Of a stretch of DNA of 24,587 nt, positions 6,523-14,652 are shown piece by piece; position 1 is the stretch's first letter; every line of letters begins with the position of its first letter. The notes under the pieces are model-generated. The model searched no databases. It was not told where the DNA came from and saw nothing but the letters and a program-made list of their open reading frames with translations. The position numbers and the translations under genes are program-made. Location of the stretch: IMG/VR virus record IMGVR_UViG_3300034272_001278, positions 1-24,587 of that record. The stretch is one strand, 5' to 3'. The stretch comes from a virus.

Positions 6523-7523
6523 TGAAAAAGAAAGTTCCTACAGAACAAGAAATCGCCAAGAAACATGGTGTATCTGTTGATTACGTTATTAGACAGGCAG
6601 AAGTTGGTTCTACTGTAGAAAGAGAGCACGTAACTACTCATGAAGAGGCTTACGGAATTGCTCTCCAACATATTGCTGAGTTTCCTAACTATTACAAGCA
6701 TTTACTAAAAATGGAAAAGCAATTAAAGTCTCAATGGAAAGATGGAAAAAAATCCGTCAAAGAAGAGAAACAAGAAGTTCGTTATTGTCATCTTTGTGAA
6801 AAGAAAGAAACTAAATCACAATGTTCATATGGTCCAAGCGCATGGGAAATGAATACCAGTCTTTTGAACATGCAAGAAGATCATAAAGAAATTAATAGTG
6901 GAAAGATTAAAGACCATGAAGGGTATATGGCAAGGCTTGAATTGGATCAGATGGAAAGATCTATTGCTATGCTTCGCAGAATTATTCGCAAATCTGATCA
7001 ACAACTTCCTGCATGGGTACAATCAAAAATTACACGAGCTGCAGACTTTGTAGATACTGCTGCAGAATATCTGGCATCAGATGAGAAAATTGATGAAGGA
7101 GTGCTTAGCAGAATTGTAGATAGATTGAAGAATAGAGTAGATACTGGTGAGAGAACTGCAAGTGGCGGAAAAGTCTATATGCCTCGCAAACCAACTTCGT
7201 CAAAAGTTAAGTATAAATCAAGCACCAAACCAGTTAGTAAGTCAAATGATTCAGATGAAGATCCTTGGCTCAAAGGTGCTAAATCTTCTGGCGGAGCAGA
7301 ATTAAAAGCTCATTATCGTCAACTAAGAGGTGAATCAAAGTCTTTCTCTCAGTTTATGAATGAAGCAGATAATGTAAGTTTTCAAATTGGTTCTGGACAT
7401 AGTTCTGCTAGAAGACAAGCAAAAATTAGAAATCTTGCAGATAGAACAACAAGTGCAGGAGAACAATCTGCAGCAAAAGCAAAATTAAAAGGTCCCGATT
7501 GGCGAAAACCAAAATTAAAATAA
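6522..7523 (+). CDS. Multidomain protein: DUF5661-like N-terminus, Cys motif, helical LPAWVQSKIT module
   Basis: I chose ATG 6522, which overlaps the upstream TAA, over the GTG at 6504; this gives 333 residues. Residues 5-65 (VPTEQEIAKKHGVSVDYVIR, then EHVTTHEEAYGIALQHIAEF) match the pattern that I recall for DUF5661, a small helical domain of unknown function. Residues 87-104 hold YCHLCEKKETKSQCSYG, a three-cysteine motif (C89, C92, C101) that could bind metal with H90 or another ligand. Residues 131-187 form a helical module (DHEGYMARLELDQ ... LPAWVQSKITRAADFVDTAA EYL) that recurs in marine phage and bacterial proteins. The rest is basic and low-complexity, with a SFSQFMNEA segment and a Lys/Arg-rich tail. 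A DNA-associated internal or injected virion protein is plausible, but no function can be assigned. Confidence 0.75.
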   Translation: MKKKVPTEQEIAKKHGVSVDYVIRQAEVGSTVEREHVTTHEEAYGIALQHIAEFPNYYKHLLKMEKQLKSQWKDGKKSVKEEKQEVRYCHLCEKKETKSQCSYGPSAWEMNTSLLNMQEDHKEINSGKIKDHEGYMARLELDQMERSIAMLRRIIRKSDQQLPAWVQSKITRAADFVDTAAEYLASDEKIDEGVLSRIVDRLKNRVDTGERTASGGKVYMPRKPTSSKVKYKSSTKPVSKSNDSDEDPWLKGAKSSGGAELKAHYRQLRGESKSFSQFMNEADNVSFQIGSGHSSARRQAKIRNLADRTTSAGEQSAAKAKLKGPDWRKPKLK

Positions 7524-7529
7524 TTTACT

Positions 7530-9206
7530 ATGAGTGAAAGATCTAGTTATAAAGGTAATCCTAACCTCAAACCTTCTAACGTACAAATACAATTTACTTC
7601 TGAACAGTTAGAAGAGTATTTGACATGTCAAGAAGATCCAATTTACTTTGCAAAAAAGTACATCAAAATTGTTTCTCTTGATGAAGGTCTAGTCCCATTT
7701 AAAATGTGGGACTTCCAAGAAAAATTGATTGACAATTTCCATAAGCATAGATTTAATATCGCAAAGCTTCCAAGACAGACTGGAAAATCAACTACGGTTG
7801 TTTCCTACCTGTTACATTATGCTTTGTTCAACCCCAACGTAAAAATCGCAATTCTTGCAAACAAAGCAGAGACCTCAAGGGAACTTCTATCCAGATTGCA
7901 GTTATCATACGAAAACTTACCTAAATGGTTACAGCAGGGCGTGGGTTCTTGGAACCGTGGATCACTGGAGCTAGAGAACGGATCCAAGATTATTGCTGCT
8001 TCTACTTCATCATCTGCTGTCCGAGGAAACTCATTCAACATCATCTTCCTGGACGAATTTGCGTTCATTCCGAACCACATTGCAGAACAGTTTTTTAGTT
8101 CTGTATACCCTACTATTTCATCTGGTAAAACTACTAAAGTAATTATCATTTCCACTCCAAATGGAATGAACATGTTCTATAAGTTCTGGCACGATGCAGA
8201 ACGAGGAAAGAACAGTTACACACCATTGGAAGTTAACTGGTGGGATGTTCCAGGAAGAGACCAGAAGTGGAAAGAAGAAACTATTGCAAACACTTCTCAA
8301 CGACAGTTTGAGCAAGAATTTGAGTGTACCTTCCTAGGATCTGTTGATACTTTAATCAATCCAAATAAACTTCGTGCAATGGTTTATGAAGATCCATTAA
8401 AACGAAGTGGTGGATTGGATGTATATGAAGACCCAATAGATGGTCATGATTATGTAATGACCGTTGACGTTGCCAGGGGAGTTGGAAATGATTACTCTGC
8501 CTTCGTGGTAATGGATGTCACTACAATCCCTTATAAAATGGTAGCAAAATACAAGAATAATGAGATAAAACCCATCCTCTTCCCCAATATCATAGATACA
8601 GTCGGTAAAAACTACAATAATGCCAATATATTGGTTGAGGTCAATGATATCGGTGGTCAAGTAGCAGATATCCTGCAGTTTGATCTAGAGTACGATAACT
8701 TGCTAATGTGTGCAATGAAAGGTCGTGCTGGCCAGATAGTTGGAACTGGATTTTCCAACAAGGCACAACTGGGAGTGAAGATGACCAAGGCAGTTAAAAA
8801 GTATGGATGTGCCAACCTAAAAGCAATGATTGAAGATGATAAACTTTTAGTTCCAGATTATGACATTATTAGTGAATTGACTACATTCATTCAAAAGAGT
8901 GATACTTTTTCTGCAGAGGAAGGTTGTAATGATGACTTGGCAATGTGTCTCGTAATTTTCTCTTGGTTATCAACTCAACCTTATTTTAGGGAGCTTACTT
9001 CAAATGATGTTAGGAAAAGAATTTTTGAAGATCAAAGAGAGGCTATTGAGCAGGATATGGCTCCATTTGGTTTTATATTGGATGGCTTGACTGATACTGA
9101 AACTACATTTGTAGATACTAAAGGAGATTATTGGACTGCTGCTACAGATGATAAGTGGAATGTTGATGAATATGGTGATATGGCTTATATGTGGGAATAT
9201 AAGTAG
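7530..9206 (+). CDS. 17: Terminase large subunit gp17
   Basis: This is the packaging motor: an N-terminal ATPase drives DNA into the prohead and a C-terminal RNase H-like nuclease cuts the concatemer. The 558 residues show a Walker A-type loop RQTGKST at 82-88, Walker B with catalytic Glu (IIFLDE, 171-176), and the coupling motif STPNG (208-212). The nuclease acidic residues are D313 in TVDVARG, E370 in LVEVND and D467/D468 in CNDDLA. T4 gp17 is about 610 residues, with the same order of motifs. The reading frame is intact, with no intron or homing endonuclease insertion. The ATG lacks a clear Shine-Dalgarno sequence and lies six bases after the preceding gene, so translation may depend on coupling. 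Confidence 0.96.
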   Translation: MSERSSYKGNPNLKPSNVQIQFTSEQLEEYLTCQEDPIYFAKKYIKIVSLDEGLVPFKMWDFQEKLIDNFHKHRFNIAKLPRQTGKSTTVVSYLLHYALFNPNVKIAILANKAETSRELLSRLQLSYENLPKWLQQGVGSWNRGSLELENGSKIIAASTSSSAVRGNSFNIIFLDEFAFIPNHIAEQFFSSVYPTISSGKTTKVIIISTPNGMNMFYKFWHDAERGKNSYTPLEVNWWDVPGRDQKWKEETIANTSQRQFEQEFECTFLGSVDTLINPNKLRAMVYEDPLKRSGGLDVYEDPIDGHDYVMTVDVARGVGNDYSAFVVMDVTTIPYKMVAKYKNNEIKPILFPNIIDTVGKNYNNANILVEVNDIGGQVADILQFDLEYDNLLMCAMKGRAGQIVGTGFSNKAQLGVKMTKAVKKYGCANLKAMIEDDKLLVPDYDIISELTTFIQKSDTFSAEEGCNDDLAMCLVIFSWLSTQPYFRELTSNDVRKRIFEDQREAIEQDMAPFGFILDGLTDTETTFVDTKGDYWTAATDDKWNVDEYGDMAYMWEYK

Positions 9207-9219
9207 TTCAAAATATAAA

Positions 9220-9227
9220 GATAAATA
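9220..9227 (+). promoter_or_regulatory. T4-type late promoter before gp18
   Basis: GATAAATA is one base from the TATAAATA late consensus. It lies in the short gap after gp17, with the predicted start near 9233 and the gp18 ATG at 9267. The leader contains a GAGG ribosome site (9255-9258) and a small TGAGA/TCTCA inverted repeat around an A-run. Confidence 0.65.
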
Positions 9228-9266
9228 AATAGTTTTGAGAAAAAAAATCTCATAGAGGTAATAAAC

Positions 9267-11300
9267 ATGGCGTTTGCTTCACCTGGAGTATCTATTAAGG
9301 AAATTGATTTAACTCCTACAATTAATGTATCCGATCAAAATGTTGCTGCAATTGTAATTGCAGCAGAAACTGGTCCTGTAGATACTGTAACCTACATTAC
9401 TAGTGAAAAGGAATTGCTAGATACATTTGGTACACCAAATAACGATAACTATGAGTCTTGGTTTGCTGCATTAACCATCATTCAGTATGGTGGAATTGCT
9501 GCGGTAGTAAGACCAACAAGTTCAAGTATTGTATTAAATTCTTCATCTGATGCAGGATTAAGTTCTTTCATTATTAAGAGTAAATTTGATTACGATAACT
9601 ACACTGGAACTGCATTTAAATTTGCAGCAAGATCTGCTGGAACAAAATTAAATTCTTTAAAAGTAGTTGCAGTTGATCATGGTGCAGACCAAATTATTAC
9701 TTACACTGGTGCAGATCCTACAGTCTCAGCAGGAGATGCCATTGTAATTAAAAAAGGCAGCACTACTGTAGGAACTGGCTGGATTTACAAGTCAAGCACT
9801 ACAGATAATACTCTTCATATCATTTTAAATGATAGTACAAAGAGAATTCCAACTTCAGATGATCCAACCAATGGGTATCCAGCATATAGCATTACCGACA
9901 ATGCAGGAACCCCAGTAACTTTAATTGCAGCTGGTGCAATCAGTGCAGCGCCAGATAATAGTTATTACGACACTCTTGAGTATGCATCTGGACTAAAATG
10001 GAGAGATGTTGCTCCTCAGCCAGGAACATCTTCTTCTGTTGCTTCTAAAGGCGGCAAATTTGATGAAATGCATATTGTAGTATTAGATGAAGATGGAATT
10101 ATTACTGGTACTCCAAATTCAATTCTTGAGAAGTATCTATTTGTTTCCAAAGCAAAAGATGCAAGCACTCTAGATGGTTCATTAGTATACTTCCATACTG
10201 CAATTGCAGAAAGATCCAAGTATGTATTCCCAGGTCACTCAACCGGAATTGATTTTGTTGGAACTTCTAAAATTAATTTAGAAGGTCAAACAAATGCAGT
10301 GATTGGCGAAACAAATAGTTCAAATAAGGTATTCTCACCAATTTCTAGTTCAAATTCTCCAGTTATCGGATTTAGCTTAAGCGGTGGAACAGATTATAAT
10401 TTCACTGGTGATACAGTTGATGTAACAGCTGCAATAGACAATGGATATGAACTATTCAGAGATTCTGAAAGTTTCAATGATATTGATTTCCTAATCCCTG
10501 GAACTATAAGTCCAGATAGAGCAGCTAAGCTTATTGATATTGCAGAATCAAGAAGAGATTGTGTAGCTGTAATTTCTCCAAGAAGATCAGATGTAATTAA
10601 TAGTTCTACCAGTGCTGTTAAAACTGAAAACATTGTAGATTTCTTCAGTGGAATTGCAAGTAGCTCATTTGCAATGTTCGACTCTGGTTATAAGTACATC
10701 TATGATAAGTTCAACGATACTTATCGTTACGTCCCATGTGCAGCAGATGTTGCTGGTCTTTGCATCAATACCACTATTAATTCTGAGACTTGGTTCTCTC
10801 CTGCAGGATATAATAGAGGAAATCTGAGAAATGCAACTAAGCTTGCATATTCACCAAAGCAATCAGAAAGAGACAGACTTTATACCAATAGAATCAATCC
10901 TATCGTTTCATTCCCTGGACAAGGTATTGTTTTATTTGGTGATAAGACTGCACTATCTTCTCCTAGTGCATTCAATAGAATTAATGTTCGTAGACTATTC
11001 ATCGAACTTGAAAAGAATGTTGCAAGATTCTCTAAATTCCAGTTGTTTGAAGTAAATGATGAGGTAACTAGAAGTTCCTTCAAATCTGCCGTTGAACCTT
11101 ACTTAAGAGGTGTTCAAGGAAGAAGAGGTATCTATGATTTCCTTGTGGTGTGTGATGAAACCAATAATACTCCAGATGTCATTGACAGAAATGAATTTAA
11201 TGCTGAAATTTATGTGAAGCCTGCAAGAAGCATCAACTTCATCACAATTACCTTTGTTGCTACAAGAACTGGCATTTCCTTTGGCGAACTAACTCAGTAA
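9267..11300 (+). CDS. 18: Contractile tail sheath protein gp18
   Basis: The 677-residue product matches T4 gp18 (about 659) in size and place. Its N-terminus, FASPGVSIKEIDLTPTI, is the classic start of contractile sheath proteins. The C-terminal third is the conserved sheath core: FPGQGIVLFGDKTALS, the INVRRLFIELEKNVARF helix, FEVNDEVTRSSFKSAVEPYL, the GRRGIYDFLVVCDETNN strand-turn and the RSINFITITFVATRTG end that wraps neighbouring subunits. The central region (about residues 90-400) is variable, as expected for the surface-exposed domain. The gene has its own late promoter and an AGAGG ribosome site, and is followed after 32 bases by the tube gene, so the two make one late unit. Confidence 0.96.
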   Translation: MAFASPGVSIKEIDLTPTINVSDQNVAAIVIAAETGPVDTVTYITSEKELLDTFGTPNNDNYESWFAALTIIQYGGIAAVVRPTSSSIVLNSSSDAGLSSFIIKSKFDYDNYTGTAFKFAARSAGTKLNSLKVVAVDHGADQIITYTGADPTVSAGDAIVIKKGSTTVGTGWIYKSSTTDNTLHIILNDSTKRIPTSDDPTNGYPAYSITDNAGTPVTLIAAGAISAAPDNSYYDTLEYASGLKWRDVAPQPGTSSSVASKGGKFDEMHIVVLDEDGIITGTPNSILEKYLFVSKAKDASTLDGSLVYFHTAIAERSKYVFPGHSTGIDFVGTSKINLEGQTNAVIGETNSSNKVFSPISSSNSPVIGFSLSGGTDYNFTGDTVDVTAAIDNGYELFRDSESFNDIDFLIPGTISPDRAAKLIDIAESRRDCVAVISPRRSDVINSSTSAVKTENIVDFFSGIASSSFAMFDSGYKYIYDKFNDTYRYVPCAADVAGLCINTTINSETWFSPAGYNRGNLRNATKLAYSPKQSERDRLYTNRINPIVSFPGQGIVLFGDKTALSSPSAFNRINVRRLFIELEKNVARFSKFQLFEVNDEVTRSSFKSAVEPYLRGVQGRRGIYDFLVVCDETNNTPDVIDRNEFNAEIYVKPARSINFITITFVATRTGISFGELTQ

Positions 11301-11332
11301 TCATTTTTTCGTAAACCATCTAGGAGAACACA

Positions 11333-11968
11333 ATGGCTAAGAGTATTTCAGATTTCAAATCATATTTAAAGAAAGGTGGGGCAAGACCTAATCTATTTCT
11401 AGTTAGATTAAATTTCCCACCTCAGCTAAATCAAATTGGGGATGTTGGTGGTCCAGCATCAACCTCATCACCAAATTTAACCACTCAAGCTGAATTTCTT
11501 GTAAAAACTGCTCAAATCCCAGCATCAAACATTGGAACTATTGAAGTTCCTTTCCGTGGAAGAATGCTTAAAGTTGCTGGAGATAGAACTTTTGAACCAT
11601 GGTCAGTTACCATAGTAAATGATGGTAATTTTGAAATTCGTAAAGCGTTTGAAACATGGTCAAGAGGAATCAATGCTTTAACTGAAAACGTATCACAGTT
11701 AGGGTATGGTGCAGATGGTGGAGCTTCATATTGTGTGGATATGACAGTATTCCAACTCAGCAGAGATGGTCAGACACCTTCCAGGGGTCCAGACTCAACT
11801 AATGGTGGAACAGACGGCATGGAAACAATCCGTGCATATAAATTCTATGATGCATGGCCTTCTGCAATTTCATCTATTGATTTATCATTTGAAGCAAATG
11901 ATCAGATTGAAGAATTCACTGTAGAGTTCCAATATAACTTCTTTGAAGTAACCAAGGATAAAGTTTGA
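11333..11968 (+). CDS. 19: Tail tube protein gp19
   Basis: This is the inner tube subunit on which the gp18 sheath polymerises. The 211 residues exceed T4 gp19 (about 163); the extra length falls in Gly, Ser and Asp-rich loops (GDVGGPASTSSPNL near residue 40 and SRDGQTPSRGPDSTNGGTDG near 145). Tube signatures are present: DFKSYLKKGGARPNLFLVRL at the start, IPASNIGTIEVPFRGRMLKV, DRTFEPWSVTIVNDGNFEIR followed by KAFETWS, and the terminal strand IEEFTVEFQYNFFEV. A strong AGGAG ribosome site precedes the ATG. Position after gp18 and before gp20 is as in T4. Confidence 0.95.
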   Translation: MAKSISDFKSYLKKGGARPNLFLVRLNFPPQLNQIGDVGGPASTSSPNLTTQAEFLVKTAQIPASNIGTIEVPFRGRMLKVAGDRTFEPWSVTIVNDGNFEIRKAFETWSRGINALTENVSQLGYGADGGASYCVDMTVFQLSRDGQTPSRGPDSTNGGTDGMETIRAYKFYDAWPSAISSIDLSFEANDQIEEFTVEFQYNFFEVTKDKV

Positions 11969-11969
11969 T

Positions 11970-11977
11970 AATAAATA
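11970..11977 (+). promoter_or_regulatory. T4-type late promoter before gp20
   Basis: AATAAATA, one base from consensus, lies immediately after the gp19 TGA. The predicted start near 11983 leaves a leader of about 18 bases, containing AGGA, before the portal ATG at 12001. Confidence 0.6.
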
Positions 11978-12000
11978 CATAAAAGAGTTATAGGATTATT

Positions 12001-13662
12001 ATGACGCAACTATTTGGTTTCTCTATTGAAGACAGAAAGAAGAAACCAGCCAAGGCGTTTTCACCAGCGCCTCCTAATGATGATGATGGCACCTCGGTAG
12101 TCGCCGCAGGTGCCTATTTTGGTCAGTATCTAGATCTAGATGGCGTTGGCCAACATAATAATGAATTTGAGCTGGTTAGAAAATATAGAGAAATTGCATT
12201 ACATCCAGAGATTGATAGTGCTATTGATGATATTATTAATGAAGCTATTAGTAGTGATTTGGATTATGCTCCAGTATCTGTAGAGCTTTCTACTCTTCAA
12301 GCAAGTGATAAAATTAAAAAATCAATTAAAGAAGAATTTTCTAATATTTTACGTCTTTTAAATTTTGATAAAAAGTGCCATAATATTTTTCGTCGCTGGT
12401 ATATTGATGGCAGATTATATTACCATAAAATTATTGACTTTGATAAACCAAAAGAAGGTATCAAAGAACTTAGATATATTGACTCTCTAAAAATCAAAAG
12501 AGTCCGAGAAATTAAACGACAAAAAAACGTAGACTCTCTCACTACAATGGAGGGTCAAAAGTATGATTACGGTGAGTTTATTGAATACTACATTTATTTT
12601 CCAAGAGGTTACAAAGGTTCTGATGCAAATGGCATCAAAATTTCTAATGATGCTGTAACTTATGTTCCTTCTGGACTATTTGATCATAACAGAAACATGG
12701 TCTTGAGTTATCTATACAAGGCTATTAAATCTGTCAATCAACTCCGAATGATTGAAGACTCACTTGTAATTTACAGACTTTCAAGAGCACCAGAACGTCG
12801 TATTTTTTATATCGACGTAGGTAATCTACCTAAAGTGAAGGCAGAACAATATCTACGTGAAGTTATGGGTAGATATAGAAATAAAGTTGTATATGATTCT
12901 GCAACTGGTGAAATCAGAGATGACAGAAAGCATATGAGTATGCTTGAAGACTTCTGGCTACCTCGCCGTGAAGGTGGTCGAGGTACAGAAATTACCACAC
13001 TCCCAGGCGGACAGAACCTAGGAGAACTAGAGGACGTTAAGTATTTCCAGAAGAAACTTTACAAATCTCTTAATATTCCTCTTTCAAGACTAGAGCAAGA
13101 ATCTTCATTCACCATCGGAAGAACTAACGAAATCACTAGAGACGAACTTAAATTTGCTAAATTTGTTGGTAGACTTCGTAAGCGTTTTAGTGATTTATTC
13201 CATGATCTTCTCAGAACTCAGTTAATTCTAAAAGGAATTATTACTGCAGATGATTGGGAAGAAATGAAAGAATATATTCAATACGATTATATTTTTGATA
13301 ACCATTTCAATGAATTAAAAGAATCTGAAATCTTGAATGATAGACTTAATATTGTAAATCAAGTTGAACCATATTTAGGTAAATATTTCTCAGTAGAATA
13401 TGTTCGTAGACAAATTCTAAAACAAACTGATGATGAAATTGAAGAGATTGATATGCAAATTGAAAAAGAGAAAGAAATTGGAATTATCCAAGATCCAAAT
13501 CAAATGATGATGGATCAGCAGGGTATGTTGCCCCCAGGTCAAGATCACCAGGTACAACCTGATGTAGCTGCATCTGGAGAAGCTGGCCCAGCAGGAGGCG
13601 GAATTAATAGTCAATTTAAAGACTTTATCGCTCCATCTGATTATGGGAAAGGTAAATTTTAA
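12001..13662 (+). CDS. 20: Portal vertex protein gp20
   Basis: The dodecameric portal starts head assembly and forms the DNA channel. The 553 residues are close to T4 gp20 (about 524). Typical T4-like portal segments are visible: ELVRKYREIALHPEIDSAID followed by DIINEAIS near residue 60, LRYIDSLKIKRVREIKRQ near 155, IEDSLVIYRLSRAPERRIFY followed by IDVGNLP near 250, VVYDSATGEIRDDRKHMSML near 300, and PRREGGRGTEITTLPGGQNL near 325. SFTIGRTNEITRDELKFAKF lies near 375. The C-terminus is Gln, Pro and Gly-rich and variable. A late promoter lies directly upstream, and another one overlaps its stop codon. Confidence 0.96.
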   Translation: MTQLFGFSIEDRKKKPAKAFSPAPPNDDDGTSVVAAGAYFGQYLDLDGVGQHNNEFELVRKYREIALHPEIDSAIDDIINEAISSDLDYAPVSVELSTLQASDKIKKSIKEEFSNILRLLNFDKKCHNIFRRWYIDGRLYYHKIIDFDKPKEGIKELRYIDSLKIKRVREIKRQKNVDSLTTMEGQKYDYGEFIEYYIYFPRGYKGSDANGIKISNDAVTYVPSGLFDHNRNMVLSYLYKAIKSVNQLRMIEDSLVIYRLSRAPERRIFYIDVGNLPKVKAEQYLREVMGRYRNKVVYDSATGEIRDDRKHMSMLEDFWLPRREGGRGTEITTLPGGQNLGELEDVKYFQKKLYKSLNIPLSRLEQESSFTIGRTNEITRDELKFAKFVGRLRKRFSDLFHDLLRTQLILKGIITADDWEEMKEYIQYDYIFDNHFNELKESEILNDRLNIVNQVEPYLGKYFSVEYVRRQILKQTDDEIEEIDMQIEKEKEIGIIQDPNQMMMDQQGMLPPGQDHQVQPDVAASGEAGPAGGGINSQFKDFIAPSDYGKGKF

Positions 13663-13668
13663 TAAATA
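13661..13668 (+). promoter_or_regulatory. T4-type late promoter before the gp67-like gene
   Basis: AATAAATA overlaps the last two bases of the gp20 TAA stop codon. The predicted start is near 13674, and the next ATG is at 13703 after a GAGG-containing leader. Confidence 0.6.
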
Positions 13669-13702
13669 GTTATTGTAATTTTCATATATTATTGAGGTTT
13701 TT

Positions 13703-13960
13703 ATGTCTTTGTCACAAGAAATTGTTGATAGCATTATTGCTAGAAACAATATTAATGCAAATGAAAAAATTTATGATACTCTGTTTGGTCTTGCCTCAGA
13801 AAAGATCGGAATGAGAAAAATTGAACTTGCTCAGAATATGTTTGCAACAGGAAACTATGAAGATGAGGATGATTATTATGAAGAGGACGACTCTGTAGTT
13901 GAATATGAGGATGACGATGAATATGAAGAAGATGTACCAGAAGAAGAGTACGAACAATGA
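13703..13960 (+). CDS. 67: Prohead core protein gp67-like, acidic
   Basis: This 85-residue protein has a helical N-terminal half (LSQEIVDSIIARNNINANEK and GMRKIELAQNMFA) followed by an extremely acidic tail of Asp, Glu and Tyr over residues 51-84. T4 gp67 (pip), an 80-residue core protein between genes 20 and 21, has the same layout: a short helix ending in an ALARNF-like motif, then a Glu/Asp tail. Size, place and architecture therefore all fit, although direct sequence identity is low and T4's gene 68 has no counterpart here. In T4 the core peptides are cut by the gp21 protease and stay in or leave the head. Its TGA overlaps the gp21 ATG by four bases. Confidence 0.75.
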   Translation: MSLSQEIVDSIIARNNINANEKIYDTLFGLASEKIGMRKIELAQNMFATGNYEDEDDYYEEDDSVVEYEDDDEYEEDVPEEEYEQ

Positions 13961-14610
13961 AACTAATCACAGAAACTATCGAAGATATCAAAGTTATCAC
14001 TGAAGAAAAAGGTGGTAAAAGGAATCTATACATTGAAGGAGTATTTCTTCAGGCGGAACTAAAAAACCGCAATGGTCGTATGTACCCTATGCAAACTCTT
14101 GAAAGAGAGGTTGGTTCTTATAACGAGAACTATGTTGCAAAAGGTCGTGCTCTAGGTGAACTAGGTCATCCAGATAGTCCAACAATTAACCTAGATAGAG
14201 TGTCTCACAAGATTGTTTCTCTTCGTTCAGAAGGAACCAATTTTATTGGTAAGGCTCAGATTCTAGAAACTCCAATGGGTAAAATTGCCAAATCTCTACT
14301 TGAGTCTGGCGTTACTCTAGGTGTATCTTCAAGAGGAATTGGTTCTATTGAAGAAAGAAACGGAATCAATGTAGTAAAGGATGACTTCATGTTATCTACT
14401 GCTGCAGATATTGTTGCAGATCCTTCTGCTCCAGATGCTTTTGTACAAGGTATTATGGAAGGTAAGGAGTGGATTTGGAATAATGGCATGTTAGAAGAAA
14501 AAGTAATTAATAGTTACAGACGAGCAATTAATAATGCATCTTCTAATAGTTTAACTGAAAGAAAACTTCAAGTATTTGAAAGTTTTCTCCGTAATATAAA
14601 AATTTCATAA
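13957..14610 (+). CDS. 21: Prohead core protease gp21
   Basis: This serine protease of the T4 prohead type (herpesvirus assemblin-like fold) cleaves the scaffold and capsid proteins after assembly. At 217 residues it matches T4 gp21 (about 212). The likely catalytic His is H71 in ALGELGHPDSPTINLDRVSH. The likely nucleophile is S124 or S125 in TLGVSSRGIGS, and D151 or a neighbouring acidic residue may assist. The N-terminal strand NLYIEGVFLQAELKNRNGRM followed by YP is a conserved feature of prohead proteases. Its start overlaps the gp67-like stop (ATGA), which couples protease to core protein. Its TAA lies within the late promoter for gp22. Confidence 0.94.
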   Translation: MKLITETIEDIKVITEEKGGKRNLYIEGVFLQAELKNRNGRMYPMQTLEREVGSYNENYVAKGRALGELGHPDSPTINLDRVSHKIVSLRSEGTNFIGKAQILETPMGKIAKSLLESGVTLGVSSRGIGSIEERNGINVVKDDFMLSTAADIVADPSAPDAFVQGIMEGKEWIWNNGMLEEKVINSYRRAINNASSNSLTERKLQVFESFLRNIKIS

Positions 14611-14613
14611 ATA
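14606..14613 (+). promoter_or_regulatory. T4-type late promoter before gp22
   Basis: CATAAATA, one base from consensus, contains the gp21 TAA stop codon. The predicted start is near 14619, with an AGAGGG ribosome site at 14639-14644 before the ATG at 14653. Confidence 0.6.
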
Positions 14614-14652
14614 ATAGTAGAAAATATCACATATTTCTAGAGGGTTTTTTCG

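Noticed and set aside
7530-9206. Intron or homing endonuclease in the terminase gene
   Set aside because: The frame is continuous with all ATPase and nuclease motifs at normal spacing.
10831-11055. Plus-strand alternative-frame ORFs inside gp18 (10831-11055), gp23 (17061-17303) and uvsW (19451-19663)
   Set aside because: They are out-of-frame reads of conserved protein-coding sequence with no independent start signal or domain.
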